From positions 1-38,165 of the forward strand of contig JAILKG010000323.1 in the NCBI GenBank assembly GCA_024693915.1: a DNA stretch of 38,165 nt, written 5' to 3'. How positions within the stretch are numbered: the stretch's first letter is position 1; each line of letters starts with the position of its first letter. The position numbers and the translations under genes are program-made. Below the pieces are notes generated by a model. The model was not told the DNA's origin. It worked only from the letters and a program-made list of their open reading frames with translations, and did no database searches. This document shows positions 19,094 to 27,960 of the stretch, in pieces. The DNA is from Treponema sp. (GTDB taxonomy: Bacteria > Spirochaetota > Spirochaetia > Treponematales > Treponemataceae).

Positions 19094-20083
19094 ATGGCTG
19101 ACAGAAAATTTACTGTTTTGGACATGATTGAACTGGATCTCCCAGGTCACGACGCCCTTGAATTAAAGTGCATCGGTGGTCGTCGTGGTTTACCACGGGA
19201 AATTTCCGTTCCTGATATTAACAGACCTGGTCTTGCTCTTTCAGGCTTTTTTGACGCCTTTGCCCACAAAAGAGTTCAGCTTTTCGGACGAGGAGAAACC
19301 GCATATCTCCAGAAACTTCATAACGAACACAACAGCGAAAATCTAAAAGCACTTTTTAATTACAATATACCATGCTGCGTTTTTTCCAATAGCCGTGAAC
19401 CTACCGAGGAATTTTTCCAGTTTGCCGAAGAAGCCTGCTGCCCAATCCTTCAGACACCTCTGGATACAACAGATTTTTCCAGCAGGCTTATCCGAGTTTT
19501 TTCAAATATTTTTGCTCCAAGAAAAACCCTTCACGGCGTTCTTGTAGAAGTTTACGGTATCGGTATTCTTTTAACAGGACACTCTGGAGTTGGTAAAAGC
19601 GAAACCGCCCTTGAACTTGTAGAGCGCGGTCACCGTCTTGTTGCAGACGATATCGTAGAAGCCCGCTGTGTAAACGGAAACATGGTTTTAGGCCGGGGCG
19701 CTAACTCCCTTATAAGCCACCACATGGAAATACGAGGCCTTGGAATCATAAACATTTCCCAGCTCTACGGAGTTGGTGCCATCCGCGACCAGAAGGAAAT
19801 CCAGCTGGTAGTTCAGCTTGAAGAATGGGAACAGGATAAAAACTACGACCGCCTTGGAGTAGACCAGAAATATATGGATATTCTGGGAGTAAAGGTTCCT
19901 TGCATCGATATTCCTGTTCGTCCGGGACGAAACCTTCCGATTATTATAGAAGCTGCAAGTATGAACGAACGATTAAAAAATATGGGTTACAATTCAGCCC
20001 GGGAATTCAACCAGAATGTCCTTAAATGGATTGAAACAGGAGAGGCTCAGACAAATTACATGGGAGAAGACGAAAGCTACTAG
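19094..20083 (+). CDS. hprK: HPr kinase/phosphorylase
   Basis: Walker A GHSGVGKSETALELVERGHRLVADD; signature EIRGLGIINISQLYGVGAIR. Start chosen at MADRK because the ORF-track ATG (19076) lies upstream of the predicted -10 box. Confidence 0.93.
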   Translation: MADRKFTVLDMIELDLPGHDALELKCIGGRRGLPREISVPDINRPGLALSGFFDAFAHKRVQLFGRGETAYLQKLHNEHNSENLKALFNYNIPCCVFSNSREPTEEFFQFAEEACCPILQTPLDTTDFSSRLIRVFSNIFAPRKTLHGVLVEVYGIGILLTGHSGVGKSETALELVERGHRLVADDIVEARCVNGNMVLGRGANSLISHHMEIRGLGIINISQLYGVGAIRDQKEIQLVVQLEEWEQDKNYDRLGVDQKYMDILGVKVPCIDIPVRPGRNLPIIIEAASMNERLKNMGYNSAREFNQNVLKWIETGEAQTNYMGEDESY

Positions 20084-20242
20084 ACATCATGCTTTTCAGT
20101 TTTTTCCAAAAAGGTCTGACTGTTTACAAAAAGGCAGGCTAATAAACTTTTAGCCTTCTGCATAAGCAGGTGGGGGCTGTAAGGAACTTCCCAGGAAGAA
20201 ACCAAAACAGCAGAAAATATATTTTTTTATAAGGAACTTTTT

Positions 20243-20509
20243 ATGATTGAGAAATTGCTTACTGTAAAAAACAGAGCTGGAATCCATGCCAGACCGGCAG
20301 CCATTATTGCACAAACCGCAAACAAGTTTTCCTGCGAAGTTTTTCTTTCCAGAGATGACACAACCGTAAATGCAAAGTCAATTATGGGTGTTATTACAAT
20401 GGCAGCAGGCTACAATACCGTCCTCACATTAAAAACAGAAGGTGACGATGAAAAAGAAGCTGCAGAAACAATTGCTGCTCTTTTTGAATCAAAATTTGAG
20501 GAGGAGTAA
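20243..20509 (+). CDS. ptsH: Phosphocarrier protein HPr
   Basis: 88 aa; His site GIHARPA and regulatory Ser site NAKSIMGV. Confidence 0.96.
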   Translation: MIEKLLTVKNRAGIHARPAAIIAQTANKFSCEVFLSRDDTTVNAKSIMGVITMAAGYNTVLTLKTEGDDEKEAAETIAALFESKFEEE

Positions 20510-20511
20510 TA

Positions 20512-21123
20512 ATGAAAGAAATTACTGAAAGACAGAAGGAAGTTCTAACTTTCATTGCTAATTTCACTGAAGAAAATGTCTACCCTCCAACAGTCAGAGA
20601 AATTGGTGAACATTTCAACATTTCTCTCAGAGCTGTTCAGGATCACATTGCAGCACTTCAGAAAAAGGGCTACCTTTCCACAGAACAGAAAAGATCCCGC
20701 TCCATCAAAGTTATCCGTGATGAAAGAGAAAAGGAACCAAAAACCTTTGTTTCTCAGATACCTCTTCTTGGAACAGTTGCCGCAGGAAAACCTCTTCTCT
20801 GCGATGAAAACCTGGACGGATATGTAAACCTCACAGAACCCTTCATCAAACCTGGAAAAAGCTACTTTGCCCTCAGAGTCAGAGGAACCAGCATGATAAA
20901 TGCCGGAATTCTGGAAGGCGATCTTGCAGTTGTAGAACAGACTTCCTGCGCCCAGGATGGACAGATTGTTGTAGCAGTTCTTGAAGACGCAATCACCTTA
21001 AAAAGATATTACAAGGAAGCTACTCGCGTAAGACTTCAGCCGGAAAACCCTGCATTCCAGTCAATTTACTGCCAGGATGTTAGAATTGTAGGCGTCCTCA
21101 CCAGCATAGTACGCACTTATTAA
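20512..21123 (+). CDS. lexA: LexA repressor
   Basis: N-terminal wHTH ITERQKEVLTFIANFTEENVYPPTVREIGEHFNIS; cleavage site VAAGKP; catalytic GTSM Ser and ITLKRYY Lys. Confidence 0.94.
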   Translation: MKEITERQKEVLTFIANFTEENVYPPTVREIGEHFNISLRAVQDHIAALQKKGYLSTEQKRSRSIKVIRDEREKEPKTFVSQIPLLGTVAAGKPLLCDENLDGYVNLTEPFIKPGKSYFALRVRGTSMINAGILEGDLAVVEQTSCAQDGQIVVAVLEDAITLKRYYKEATRVRLQPENPAFQSIYCQDVRIVGVLTSIVRTY

Positions 21124-21132
21124 GGTAGAAAA

Positions 21133-22158
21133 GTGGCACGCCCGGTTTATCTCTACACAGGTCCCGAAGCTGGTGAAAAAAACGATGCAATTTCCGGCAT
21201 CAAATCTTCCCTGGCAAAAAAATACGGAGACGTTGACGAATACCTTTTTTATGCCTCAGAAACCCCTGTTCAGGAGTTCTTAAGCCCTCTGGACAGTGAC
21301 AGTCTCTTTTCAAACGCAAGTTGTGTTGTAGTAAAAAGTGTAGAAAGCATAAAAAAAGCAGATGAACTGGACTACCTTGCAAAATGGATAAATACTGAAG
21401 GACCGGCAAATTCAGTCCTCATTCTTGTTTCCGACGAATACTCTGTAAATACAAAAATCGAAAAGGCGCTTTCTCCTTCAAACAAAAGAATCTTTTTTGA
21501 ACTTTCAGAAAGCCAGAGAAGCAGCTGGATACACAAGTATTTTTCCACAAACGGAATGCAGATTGATCCCGACGCGGTTTCCATGATTCTTGAAATGACT
21601 GAAAGCAATACGGAAGCCTTAAAAAATGAATGCAGGCGTTTTCTTATTCTTTTTGAAAAGGGAAAAACAATCACCACTGATGATGTAGATGCCATTCTTT
21701 TAAGCAACAGAGAAGAAGACGGCTTTTCCCTCTTTGACGCAATGACCAGAACAAAAGAAGGCATTCCCGCCTGTCTGGAACATTCCCTGGAAATACTGCA
21801 GAAAGTAAGACTTTCAAAAGAAAACTCATCGGTAAAGATTCTAAGTGCTCTTTCTTACTGCTTTAGAATGCTTATAAACTATCATAAACTTAAAGATGCA
21901 AGCCTGACAAACGACTTTAACTTAAAGAAAAACGGTTTTTCAAGCAAAAAAAATCAGGCTCTCTATGCAAGAGCCTCAAATGTCTGGACAAGCGGACAGT
22001 GCCAGGGAGTTCTGGCAGCCATCTCAAAAACAGATATGGATATCAGACGTTCCGGAAACGCAGGCGGTTTTTCTTTGGAAGATACCTGCCTCCAGAAATT
22101 AATATACGAGATTGTCACAAAAAAAGGCGGCTCCTCTGCCACTTACGAGGACTTCTAA
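21133..22158 (+). CDS. holA: DNA polymerase III delta subunit (GTG start)
   Basis: 341 aa; PVYLYTGPEAGEKNDAI..., delta-like architecture (SQRSSWIHKYF, TEALKNECRRF); 9 nt after lexA. Confidence 0.85.
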   Translation: MARPVYLYTGPEAGEKNDAISGIKSSLAKKYGDVDEYLFYASETPVQEFLSPLDSDSLFSNASCVVVKSVESIKKADELDYLAKWINTEGPANSVLILVSDEYSVNTKIEKALSPSNKRIFFELSESQRSSWIHKYFSTNGMQIDPDAVSMILEMTESNTEALKNECRRFLILFEKGKTITTDDVDAILLSNREEDGFSLFDAMTRTKEGIPACLEHSLEILQKVRLSKENSSVKILSALSYCFRMLINYHKLKDASLTNDFNLKKNGFSSKKNQALYARASNVWTSGQCQGVLAAISKTDMDIRRSGNAGGFSLEDTCLQKLIYEIVTKKGGSSATYEDF

Positions 22159-22245
22159 GTCTCTAAAAAGTACAAAGGCAGAGAGACAAAAATCCGCCCC
22201 CTACTTCTTTTATAAACTGTTACATTTCAGAGAAAACATTCTTCA

Positions 22246-22290
22246 ATAAAAAGAGCCCGAAAAACCAGCCCGTAAAAACAACCGGGTCTC
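22246..22290 (-). terminator. Terminator of the PC4-like gene
   Basis: Minus strand gagacccg...cgggctc followed by TTTTT. Confidence 0.45.
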
Positions 22291-22311
22291 ACAAGCGATT
22301 TTTAGAAACTG

Positions 22312-22533
22312 TTACAATCCAAGGCCGGAAATCACTTCGCTGAGTTTTTTTAATTCTTCTTCAGAAAGAGTTACGCCTTTTCCCATCTTCTGATGGTCTG
22401 GAGCCCAGCTTCTTAAATCATATTTTGCAGGCCGTCCACCCCATGAAACCTTGTTCAACTCCAGGGTCCAGCCACCCTTAGCCTCAGAAATAACCCCAAC
22501 TTTTTCAGTAATTTCAAAAGAAAAATCTTCCAT
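22312..22533 (-). CDS. PC4/YdbC-family ssDNA-binding protein
   Basis: 73 aa MEDFSFEITEKVGVISEAKGGWTLELNKVSWGGRPAKYDLRSWAPDHQKMGKGVTLSEEELKKL; SD aggagg; ORF-track start 22620 is too far upstream. Confidence 0.8.
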   Translation of the reverse strand: MEDFSFEITEKVGVISEAKGGWTLELNKVSWGGRPAKYDLRSWAPDHQKMGKGVTLSEEELKKLSEVISGLGL

Positions 22534-22631
22534 TTTATCATGCCTCCTGTGATAGGCCGCTGGCGACCTGTATTGAATAGCAAAGTGAAACAAACTTAGA
22601 CTATTTAAATATAACACCATTTTTCTGGAAT

Positions 22632-22659
22632 TTGCATTTTTTTTCTATTCTGATAGAAT
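22632..22659 (+). promoter_or_regulatory. Promoter of PurH-like gene, leaderless configuration
   Basis: TTGCAT-N16-TAGAAT-6 nt-ATG. Confidence 0.5.
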
Positions 22660-22665
22660 AAAAAT

Positions 22666-24270
22666 ATGAAAAAGCGAGCAATCATTTACACAGAAAATAT
22701 GGAACAGCTTCCCCAGCTGGCAGAATTTCTTATCTGCGACGACTGGGAAATTATCTCGGCAGGGGAAACTCTGGCTTACCTCAATTCAAAGCACATCCCG
22801 GTAACAGAAGAAAAAGCTCTTCTTGGCAACACTCCTGCCGACGATTCTTTTTTCCGACTGATTCAACAGGTTACCCAGAACGAAAGCGATTTTTACCACG
22901 ACAGTTTTAACACCAAAGGGGCAATCCGCCTTGTTTGTGTGAATATTAAACCCCGTTACCACCCTCTGGCAGATTTTCTGGAAGAATCCAGCTCCGACAA
23001 CTGCATTAACTTTAAGCACGAAACCTTAATCCGCTGTGCCGCAAAAAACTACAGAAGCGTTCTGATTCTTACCAATCCGGAAGATTATTCAGAAGCTATC
23101 ATTCAGCTTAAAACTGACTCTGTAACAAAAAATTTCCGTCTTGAACTTGCAGGCAAGGCCTTAAACCTCTGCGCTGCCTACGATGCCGCTTCCAGCCTTT
23201 CAATTGCCATGCAGAAAAAGCGCATAGAATTTCCTGAATACTTTGTTGTTCCCTACCACAAGCAAAAAAAACTGGTTCACGGAACAAATCCTCACCAGTA
23301 CGCCTGCCTCTACACCCACAACCACGATACTTCTGCCCTCTCCGGCATGAAGAAAATTCAGGGAAAAGAACTGGACTACATAATCGTCAAAAACTGCTTT
23401 ATTTCCTGGAACATAGTCAGCCTCTACTTCAAAATCATTAAAAATCCTTTTGAAGTACCAAGCTCAGATTCCCAGGGCTATCCATACACAACCCAGTTTA
23501 CACCGGCGGCAGGAAGTGTCTTTACAATCGCAATAAAAAATGAAAACCCTGTTGGAGCCGCTCTTGGTTCAAATGTATGCGAATCCTTTTCCAAAACCTT
23601 AAACTGCAGCCCGGACACCTTTGACGGGGCCACTCTGGCCTGCAGCGCAGTAATCGACAGGGATGCGGCAATTTCTCTTTCACAGTCAAATCTGCTTTCC
23701 ATCGTAGCCCCGGACTTCACCAAAGAAGCAAAGGAAATTTTTTCCCAAAACCAAAACCTTCATCTGATTGTTGCTTCTAAAATGTTCAGCGGCTTTCACG
23801 AAACCTCATCCATAGACGGAGGACTTCTTGTTCAGACTCCGGACAACACCCTTTTCCAGAAATGGAAGGTTGTTACAAACCGCCGCCCTACCCAGGCTCA
23901 GTGTGATGCAATGGCTTTTGGAACAATGATAATCCTTGCCGCAAAATCCGACTCAGCCCTGATTGTAAACAATCTTGCAACCATTGGAATCTCCACCGGG
24001 CAAACCAGCCGCAAAAGGTCCATCCGCTTTGCCCTGGAAGATGCAGAAGATTGTATAAAAAATGGTCTAACCTCCGGGGACACAAATGCCGAAGTATTAG
24101 TTAGTGATACTTCCATTCCATTTGACGAACGCATTTCCAAAGCCGCTGAACTGGGCATAAAAGCAATCATCCAGACAGGCGGTTCGTCCAGCGACCAGGA
24201 GCTCATAGACTTCTGCAACAACAACGACATAGCAATGGTGTTCACAGGAATGAGGCATCTGGCTTTCTAA
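22666..24270 (+). CDS. PurH-like (AICAR transformylase/IMP cyclohydrolase superfamily) protein with altered catalytic motifs
   Basis: 534 aa colinear with PurH: IRCAAKNYRSVLILTNPEDY, GTNPHQYACLY, IKNENPVGAALG, VTNRRPTQAQCDAM, IGISTGQTSR, IAMVFTGMRH. Confidence 0.8.
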   Translation: MKKRAIIYTENMEQLPQLAEFLICDDWEIISAGETLAYLNSKHIPVTEEKALLGNTPADDSFFRLIQQVTQNESDFYHDSFNTKGAIRLVCVNIKPRYHPLADFLEESSSDNCINFKHETLIRCAAKNYRSVLILTNPEDYSEAIIQLKTDSVTKNFRLELAGKALNLCAAYDAASSLSIAMQKKRIEFPEYFVVPYHKQKKLVHGTNPHQYACLYTHNHDTSALSGMKKIQGKELDYIIVKNCFISWNIVSLYFKIIKNPFEVPSSDSQGYPYTTQFTPAAGSVFTIAIKNENPVGAALGSNVCESFSKTLNCSPDTFDGATLACSAVIDRDAAISLSQSNLLSIVAPDFTKEAKEIFSQNQNLHLIVASKMFSGFHETSSIDGGLLVQTPDNTLFQKWKVVTNRRPTQAQCDAMAFGTMIILAAKSDSALIVNNLATIGISTGQTSRKRSIRFALEDAEDCIKNGLTSGDTNAEVLVSDTSIPFDERISKAAELGIKAIIQTGGSSSDQELIDFCNNNDIAMVFTGMRHLAF

Positions 24271-24299
24271 AGCCAACAGCACATTTTTTCGAGGATTAT

Positions 24300-25376
24300 A
24301 TGCTTTATCATCTTGGAAACCTTCTCCAGAGCTTCTGGGGACCGGCCCGACTCCTGCAGTCTTACACCGTTTTAATTGCCCTGGCTCTTTATTCCGGCTT
24401 TTTTCTTACCTTTGGCCTTCTGCCAAAATTCTACTCAAAACTCCCTCACGACCGGGGCAGAGAATTTACTCTTACGGCCACAGCAGAAGCTGCAAAAGGA
24501 AAACCTACCGGAGCAGGAGTGGTTTTCATCACAATTTATGCCCTCCTCTGCATTCTTTTTGTTCCCATGGACATTCTTCAGTGGGGCATTCTTGTTTTAG
24601 TTTACCTTACAATGCTCACAGGTTTTCTGGACGACAGAAGCACAAAAAGCTGGGGGGAATATTTAAAAGGTTTCCTTGACCTAGTTATAAGCCTGCTCAC
24701 AGCACTTTTAATTTATTTTTATGTTTCCCGCCACAACGCAGACGGCAATGTTCACTTCTGGTTTCCTTTCATCTCAAAACCGGTGAATGTTCACCCGGTT
24801 GTATTTGTAATCATAAGCGTAATTCTTCTCTGGGCTTCCATCAACACCACAAACTGCACAGACGGTGTGGACGGTTTAAGCGGTTCCCTGGTTTTGATTG
24901 CCCTTTTAACCCTGGGTGCAATTTTCTACTTTATTCTTGGACACGTTGATATTGCTAACTACCTTCTGGTACCTCACCTTCAGGACGGAGCAAAATGGGC
25001 CTTAATGACCTTTACCCTGTCAGGAGTTCTCATGGGCTACCTCTGGCACAACGCCTACCCTTCCAGCGTTCTTATGGGCGACGCCGGCAGCCGCGCCCTG
25101 GGATATTTTATCGGCGCCATGGTTTTAATCAGCGGAAACCCACTTTTGATAATCGCAACCAGCACCATCATCTTCCTGAACGGGGGAATGGGACTTTTAA
25201 AAGTTTTCCTCCTCCGCTTCTTCAAAATCAAAATCTTCGAAAATGTGCGTTTCCCCCTTCATGACCACATGAGAAAAAACAAGGGCTGGTCAGCAACACA
25301 GGTTCTCTTAAAGTTCATGATTCTTCAGCTTTTGATAACCGTTGCAATTTTAGGAATTTTCTTCAAAGTCCGCTAA
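24300..25376 (+). CDS. mraY: Phospho-N-acetylmuramoyl-pentapeptide-transferase (MraY-like)
   Basis: GFLDDRSTKSW, NTTNCTDGVDGLSG, MGDAGSRALGYFIGA, PLHDHMRKNKGW; multi-TM. Confidence 0.85.
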   Translation: MLYHLGNLLQSFWGPARLLQSYTVLIALALYSGFFLTFGLLPKFYSKLPHDRGREFTLTATAEAAKGKPTGAGVVFITIYALLCILFVPMDILQWGILVLVYLTMLTGFLDDRSTKSWGEYLKGFLDLVISLLTALLIYFYVSRHNADGNVHFWFPFISKPVNVHPVVFVIISVILLWASINTTNCTDGVDGLSGSLVLIALLTLGAIFYFILGHVDIANYLLVPHLQDGAKWALMTFTLSGVLMGYLWHNAYPSSVLMGDAGSRALGYFIGAMVLISGNPLLIIATSTIIFLNGGMGLLKVFLLRFFKIKIFENVRFPLHDHMRKNKGWSATQVLLKFMILQLLITVAILGIFFKVR

Positions 25377-25687
25377 TTTTTTCATTTTTCACACAGGTGG
25401 GGGAGAGCCCTCCCCCTAGCTCCCAAGTCCTCGCGGCGGGAGCCATTTTTTTTTAACACAAAGAGCTTTACCCTTTCTTTCGCTCTAAGTTCTTATAAAA
25501 AACTTTTCCATCTTCTCCCGCCCCTCCGGTCTTGTCCGCTACCCCCTCCAGCGGGGCAAAACTTTTCTACATTCGGCCCCGCAAGGCCCCGGCTTTCTCA
25601 AACAAAGCAAGTGCTGTTTTTTTCAAGCCGTGTACGCTGACGTTTATAACTTCTTTTCACATTTACGCTAATTAACTAAAAGTTAAA

Positions 25688-25716
25688 TTGAAAAACTGTT
25701 AAAAAATTGTTAAATT
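25688..25716 (+). promoter_or_regulatory. Promoter of yhbY-like gene, leaderless configuration
   Basis: TTGAAA-N17-TAAATT-7 nt-ATG. Confidence 0.55.
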
Positions 25717-25723
25717 AAATATT

Positions 25724-26029
25724 ATGGTAGAAATAAACAGTAAAACTCGAAGGCAGCTGGAAAAGCTTGCTCACTCTCTTGACCCGGTTGTAATTGTAGG
25801 TGCAAACGGAGTTACAGAGCAGCTTATCAAAATGGTTCAGACTTCCCTGGAAGCTCACGAACTTTTAAAAATCAAATTCAATGAATTCAAAGACGAAAAG
25901 CATGAGCTCACAGAAAACATCTGTCAGGCCTGCGATGCAAACCTTGTCCGCATAATCGGAAATGTTGCCATCGTCTTTAAGCAGAACAAAGATCCAGAAA
26001 AACGCAAATACAATATTTCATTAGCCTGA
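25724..26029 (+). CDS. YhbY-family (CRM domain) RNA-binding protein
   Basis: 101 aa; KTRRQLEKLAHSLDPVVIVGANGVTEQLIKMVQTSLEAHELLKIKF, IGNVAIVFKQN. Confidence 0.92.
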   Translation: MVEINSKTRRQLEKLAHSLDPVVIVGANGVTEQLIKMVQTSLEAHELLKIKFNEFKDEKHELTENICQACDANLVRIIGNVAIVFKQNKDPEKRKYNISLA

Positions 26030-26041
26030 AATTCATATTAT

Positions 26042-26205
26042 CAGGTTAGATTTCGAGTTATTTGACAACAAATAAAAATTGGCGTAGGCGTGGTTGCGAC
26101 ACAAAAAACACTCAGCCACCGCGAAGCGGTCTGCCGTTTTTTGCTGGCGCGTTCACGCCGAGAGCCAATTTTGAATTGAAATAAAAAATTCGAAATTTAG
26201 CCTGT
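26042..26205. repeat. 164-bp imperfect palindromic element (MITE/REP-like) with about 42-bp imperfect terminal inverted repeats
   Basis: caggttagatttcga...aaaattggc (26042-26083) versus reverse complement of 26165-26205 caggctaaatttcga...aaaattggc; central accgc-gaa-gcggt; inner stems caaaaaac/gttttttg and ggcgtg/cacgcc. Confidence 0.8.
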
Positions 26206-26236
26206 TATACATTAATCAAAATAAGGAGAATATAAA

Positions 26237-27202
26237 ATGATTGAAGTTTCTAACGTCTCCCGTCATTTCGGTACTTTCAAAGCCGTTGACGGTGTTAGTT
26301 TTTCAATTCCAACCGGACAAATCGTAGGTTTGCTCGGTCCAAACGGAGCCGGAAAAACTACAACAATGAGAATGATTACGGGCTTCCTGAAACCCACAGA
26401 CGGTCAAATCAAAATCGACGGTATCGATGTAACAGAAAATCCCGTAGCAACTAAAGCAAAAATCGGCTATATGCCGGAAAGTGCTCCCCTCTACGGAGAC
26501 ATGATTGTAGACGACTACCTGCGTTACATCGCTTCTGTTCACGGACAGGATGCAGACAAAAAAGTTCCAATTCTCTGCAAAGAATGTGGACTTGAAGAAG
26601 TAATGCACAAAAATATTGCGGAACTTTCCCGAGGTTACAGACAGCGCGTAGGACTTGCCCACGCCCTTATGAACGACCCGGAAATCCTCATTCTTGACGA
26701 ACCAACCAGCGGTCTTGACCCTAACCAGGTAGAAGAAGTCCGCGCCCTCATCAAGGAAATCGGAAAAACAAGAACTGTTATTATCTCCACCCATATCCTG
26801 GGAGAGGTTGAAATTCTCTGCAGCCGTGTCATCATCATTTCAGGCGGTAAGCTTGTAGCCGACAGCCCAACAGACCAGCTCAGAACCCGATACGCAAACT
26901 CAGCTATCATCAGGGTTAATGCAGACGCAAGCGAAGCAGAGCTTTCAGATGCCATCCACGGCATAGAAGGAATCGAAAGCATTTCCTTTGAAAAGGCAGA
27001 AAAGGGTTCAACAGCCCTCATTTCAATCAAAGACGGAACAGAAATCCGCCCACAGATTGCAAAAGCTGTCCTTTCAAAGAACTACGACCTCTACGAGCTC
27101 AATCTTCAGAAAAACAGCCTTGAAGATATATTCCATATCCTCACTGCTGATTCTTCAGCTTCTGCTGATGCAAATACTGCTGAACAGGGAGATGCAAAAT
27201 GA
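26237..27202 (+). CDS. ABC transporter ATP-binding protein (GldA-like)
   Basis: Walker A GPNGAGKTT, signature LSRGYRQRVGLA, Walker B ILILDEPTSGLDPNQ; SD aaggag. Confidence 0.93.
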   Translation: MIEVSNVSRHFGTFKAVDGVSFSIPTGQIVGLLGPNGAGKTTTMRMITGFLKPTDGQIKIDGIDVTENPVATKAKIGYMPESAPLYGDMIVDDYLRYIASVHGQDADKKVPILCKECGLEEVMHKNIAELSRGYRQRVGLAHALMNDPEILILDEPTSGLDPNQVEEVRALIKEIGKTRTVIISTHILGEVEILCSRVIIISGGKLVADSPTDQLRTRYANSAIIRVNADASEAELSDAIHGIEGIESISFEKAEKGSTALISIKDGTEIRPQIAKAVLSKNYDLYELNLQKNSLEDIFHILTADSSASADANTAEQGDAK

Positions 27203-27954
27203 ACGAAAATGTAAAAAAGCCCAACATTGCGGCAATCATAATGAAAAGGGAACTTTCTTCCTATTTTTCAAGCCCAATTGCTTACATCGTAATCTGCATG
27301 AATATAATCATTCTTAGTCTGGCTTTCTTCAAAGGCCTCTTTTTGGGATACAATTTCTTCCTTTATAAGAGCGCAGACTTAAGAATTTTATTCCTCTTCC
27401 AGTCAATTCTTCTGACCCTCTTTATTCCTATCATCACAATGAGGCTCTTCAGCGAAGAAAAAAGAACTGGTTCCATGGAAACCCTCATGACCCTTCCTCT
27501 TACAGAGATGAATGTGGTTCTTGGAAAAACACTGGCTGCCTTTGTAACCTCCCTCATCGTAATTGCTCCAAGCCTCTTTATTCCAATTCTTATTTCCTTC
27601 TGCGGAAAACTGGATTTTAACCAGATTATTGCCGGCTATTTAGGACTTATCCTCCTTTCAGCCCTCTTTTCTACCATCGGAGTATTTGCTTCATCTATCA
27701 CAAAACATCAGATTGTTTCACTCTTCATTTCACTTCCTGCATGTGCAGTTCTGATGAGCATCTATGTTCCATTCTCAATTCCAAAAAGCGTTCCTCACTT
27801 TATTGATGAATTCTTTAAATTTCTTTCGACATACGAACACTTCACTTCAATTTCTCACGGAATCGTAGATACCAGAGATATTCTCTACTTTGTATGTCTT
27901 ACAGTTTTCTTCTTCTGCCTTACAGTTGTAACTCAGCAGAAGGAAAGGAGTTAA
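27199..27954 (+). CDS. ABC transporter permease (GldF-like)
   Basis: 251 aa six-TM ABC-2-type; MKRELSSYFSSPIAYIV; ATGA overlap with ATPase gene. Confidence 0.88.
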   Translation: MNENVKKPNIAAIIMKRELSSYFSSPIAYIVICMNIIILSLAFFKGLFLGYNFFLYKSADLRILFLFQSILLTLFIPIITMRLFSEEKRTGSMETLMTLPLTEMNVVLGKTLAAFVTSLIVIAPSLFIPILISFCGKLDFNQIIAGYLGLILLSALFSTIGVFASSITKHQIVSLFISLPACAVLMSIYVPFSIPKSVPHFIDEFFKFLSTYEHFTSISHGIVDTRDILYFVCLTVFFFCLTVVTQQKERS

Positions 27955-27960
27955 AAGAAA

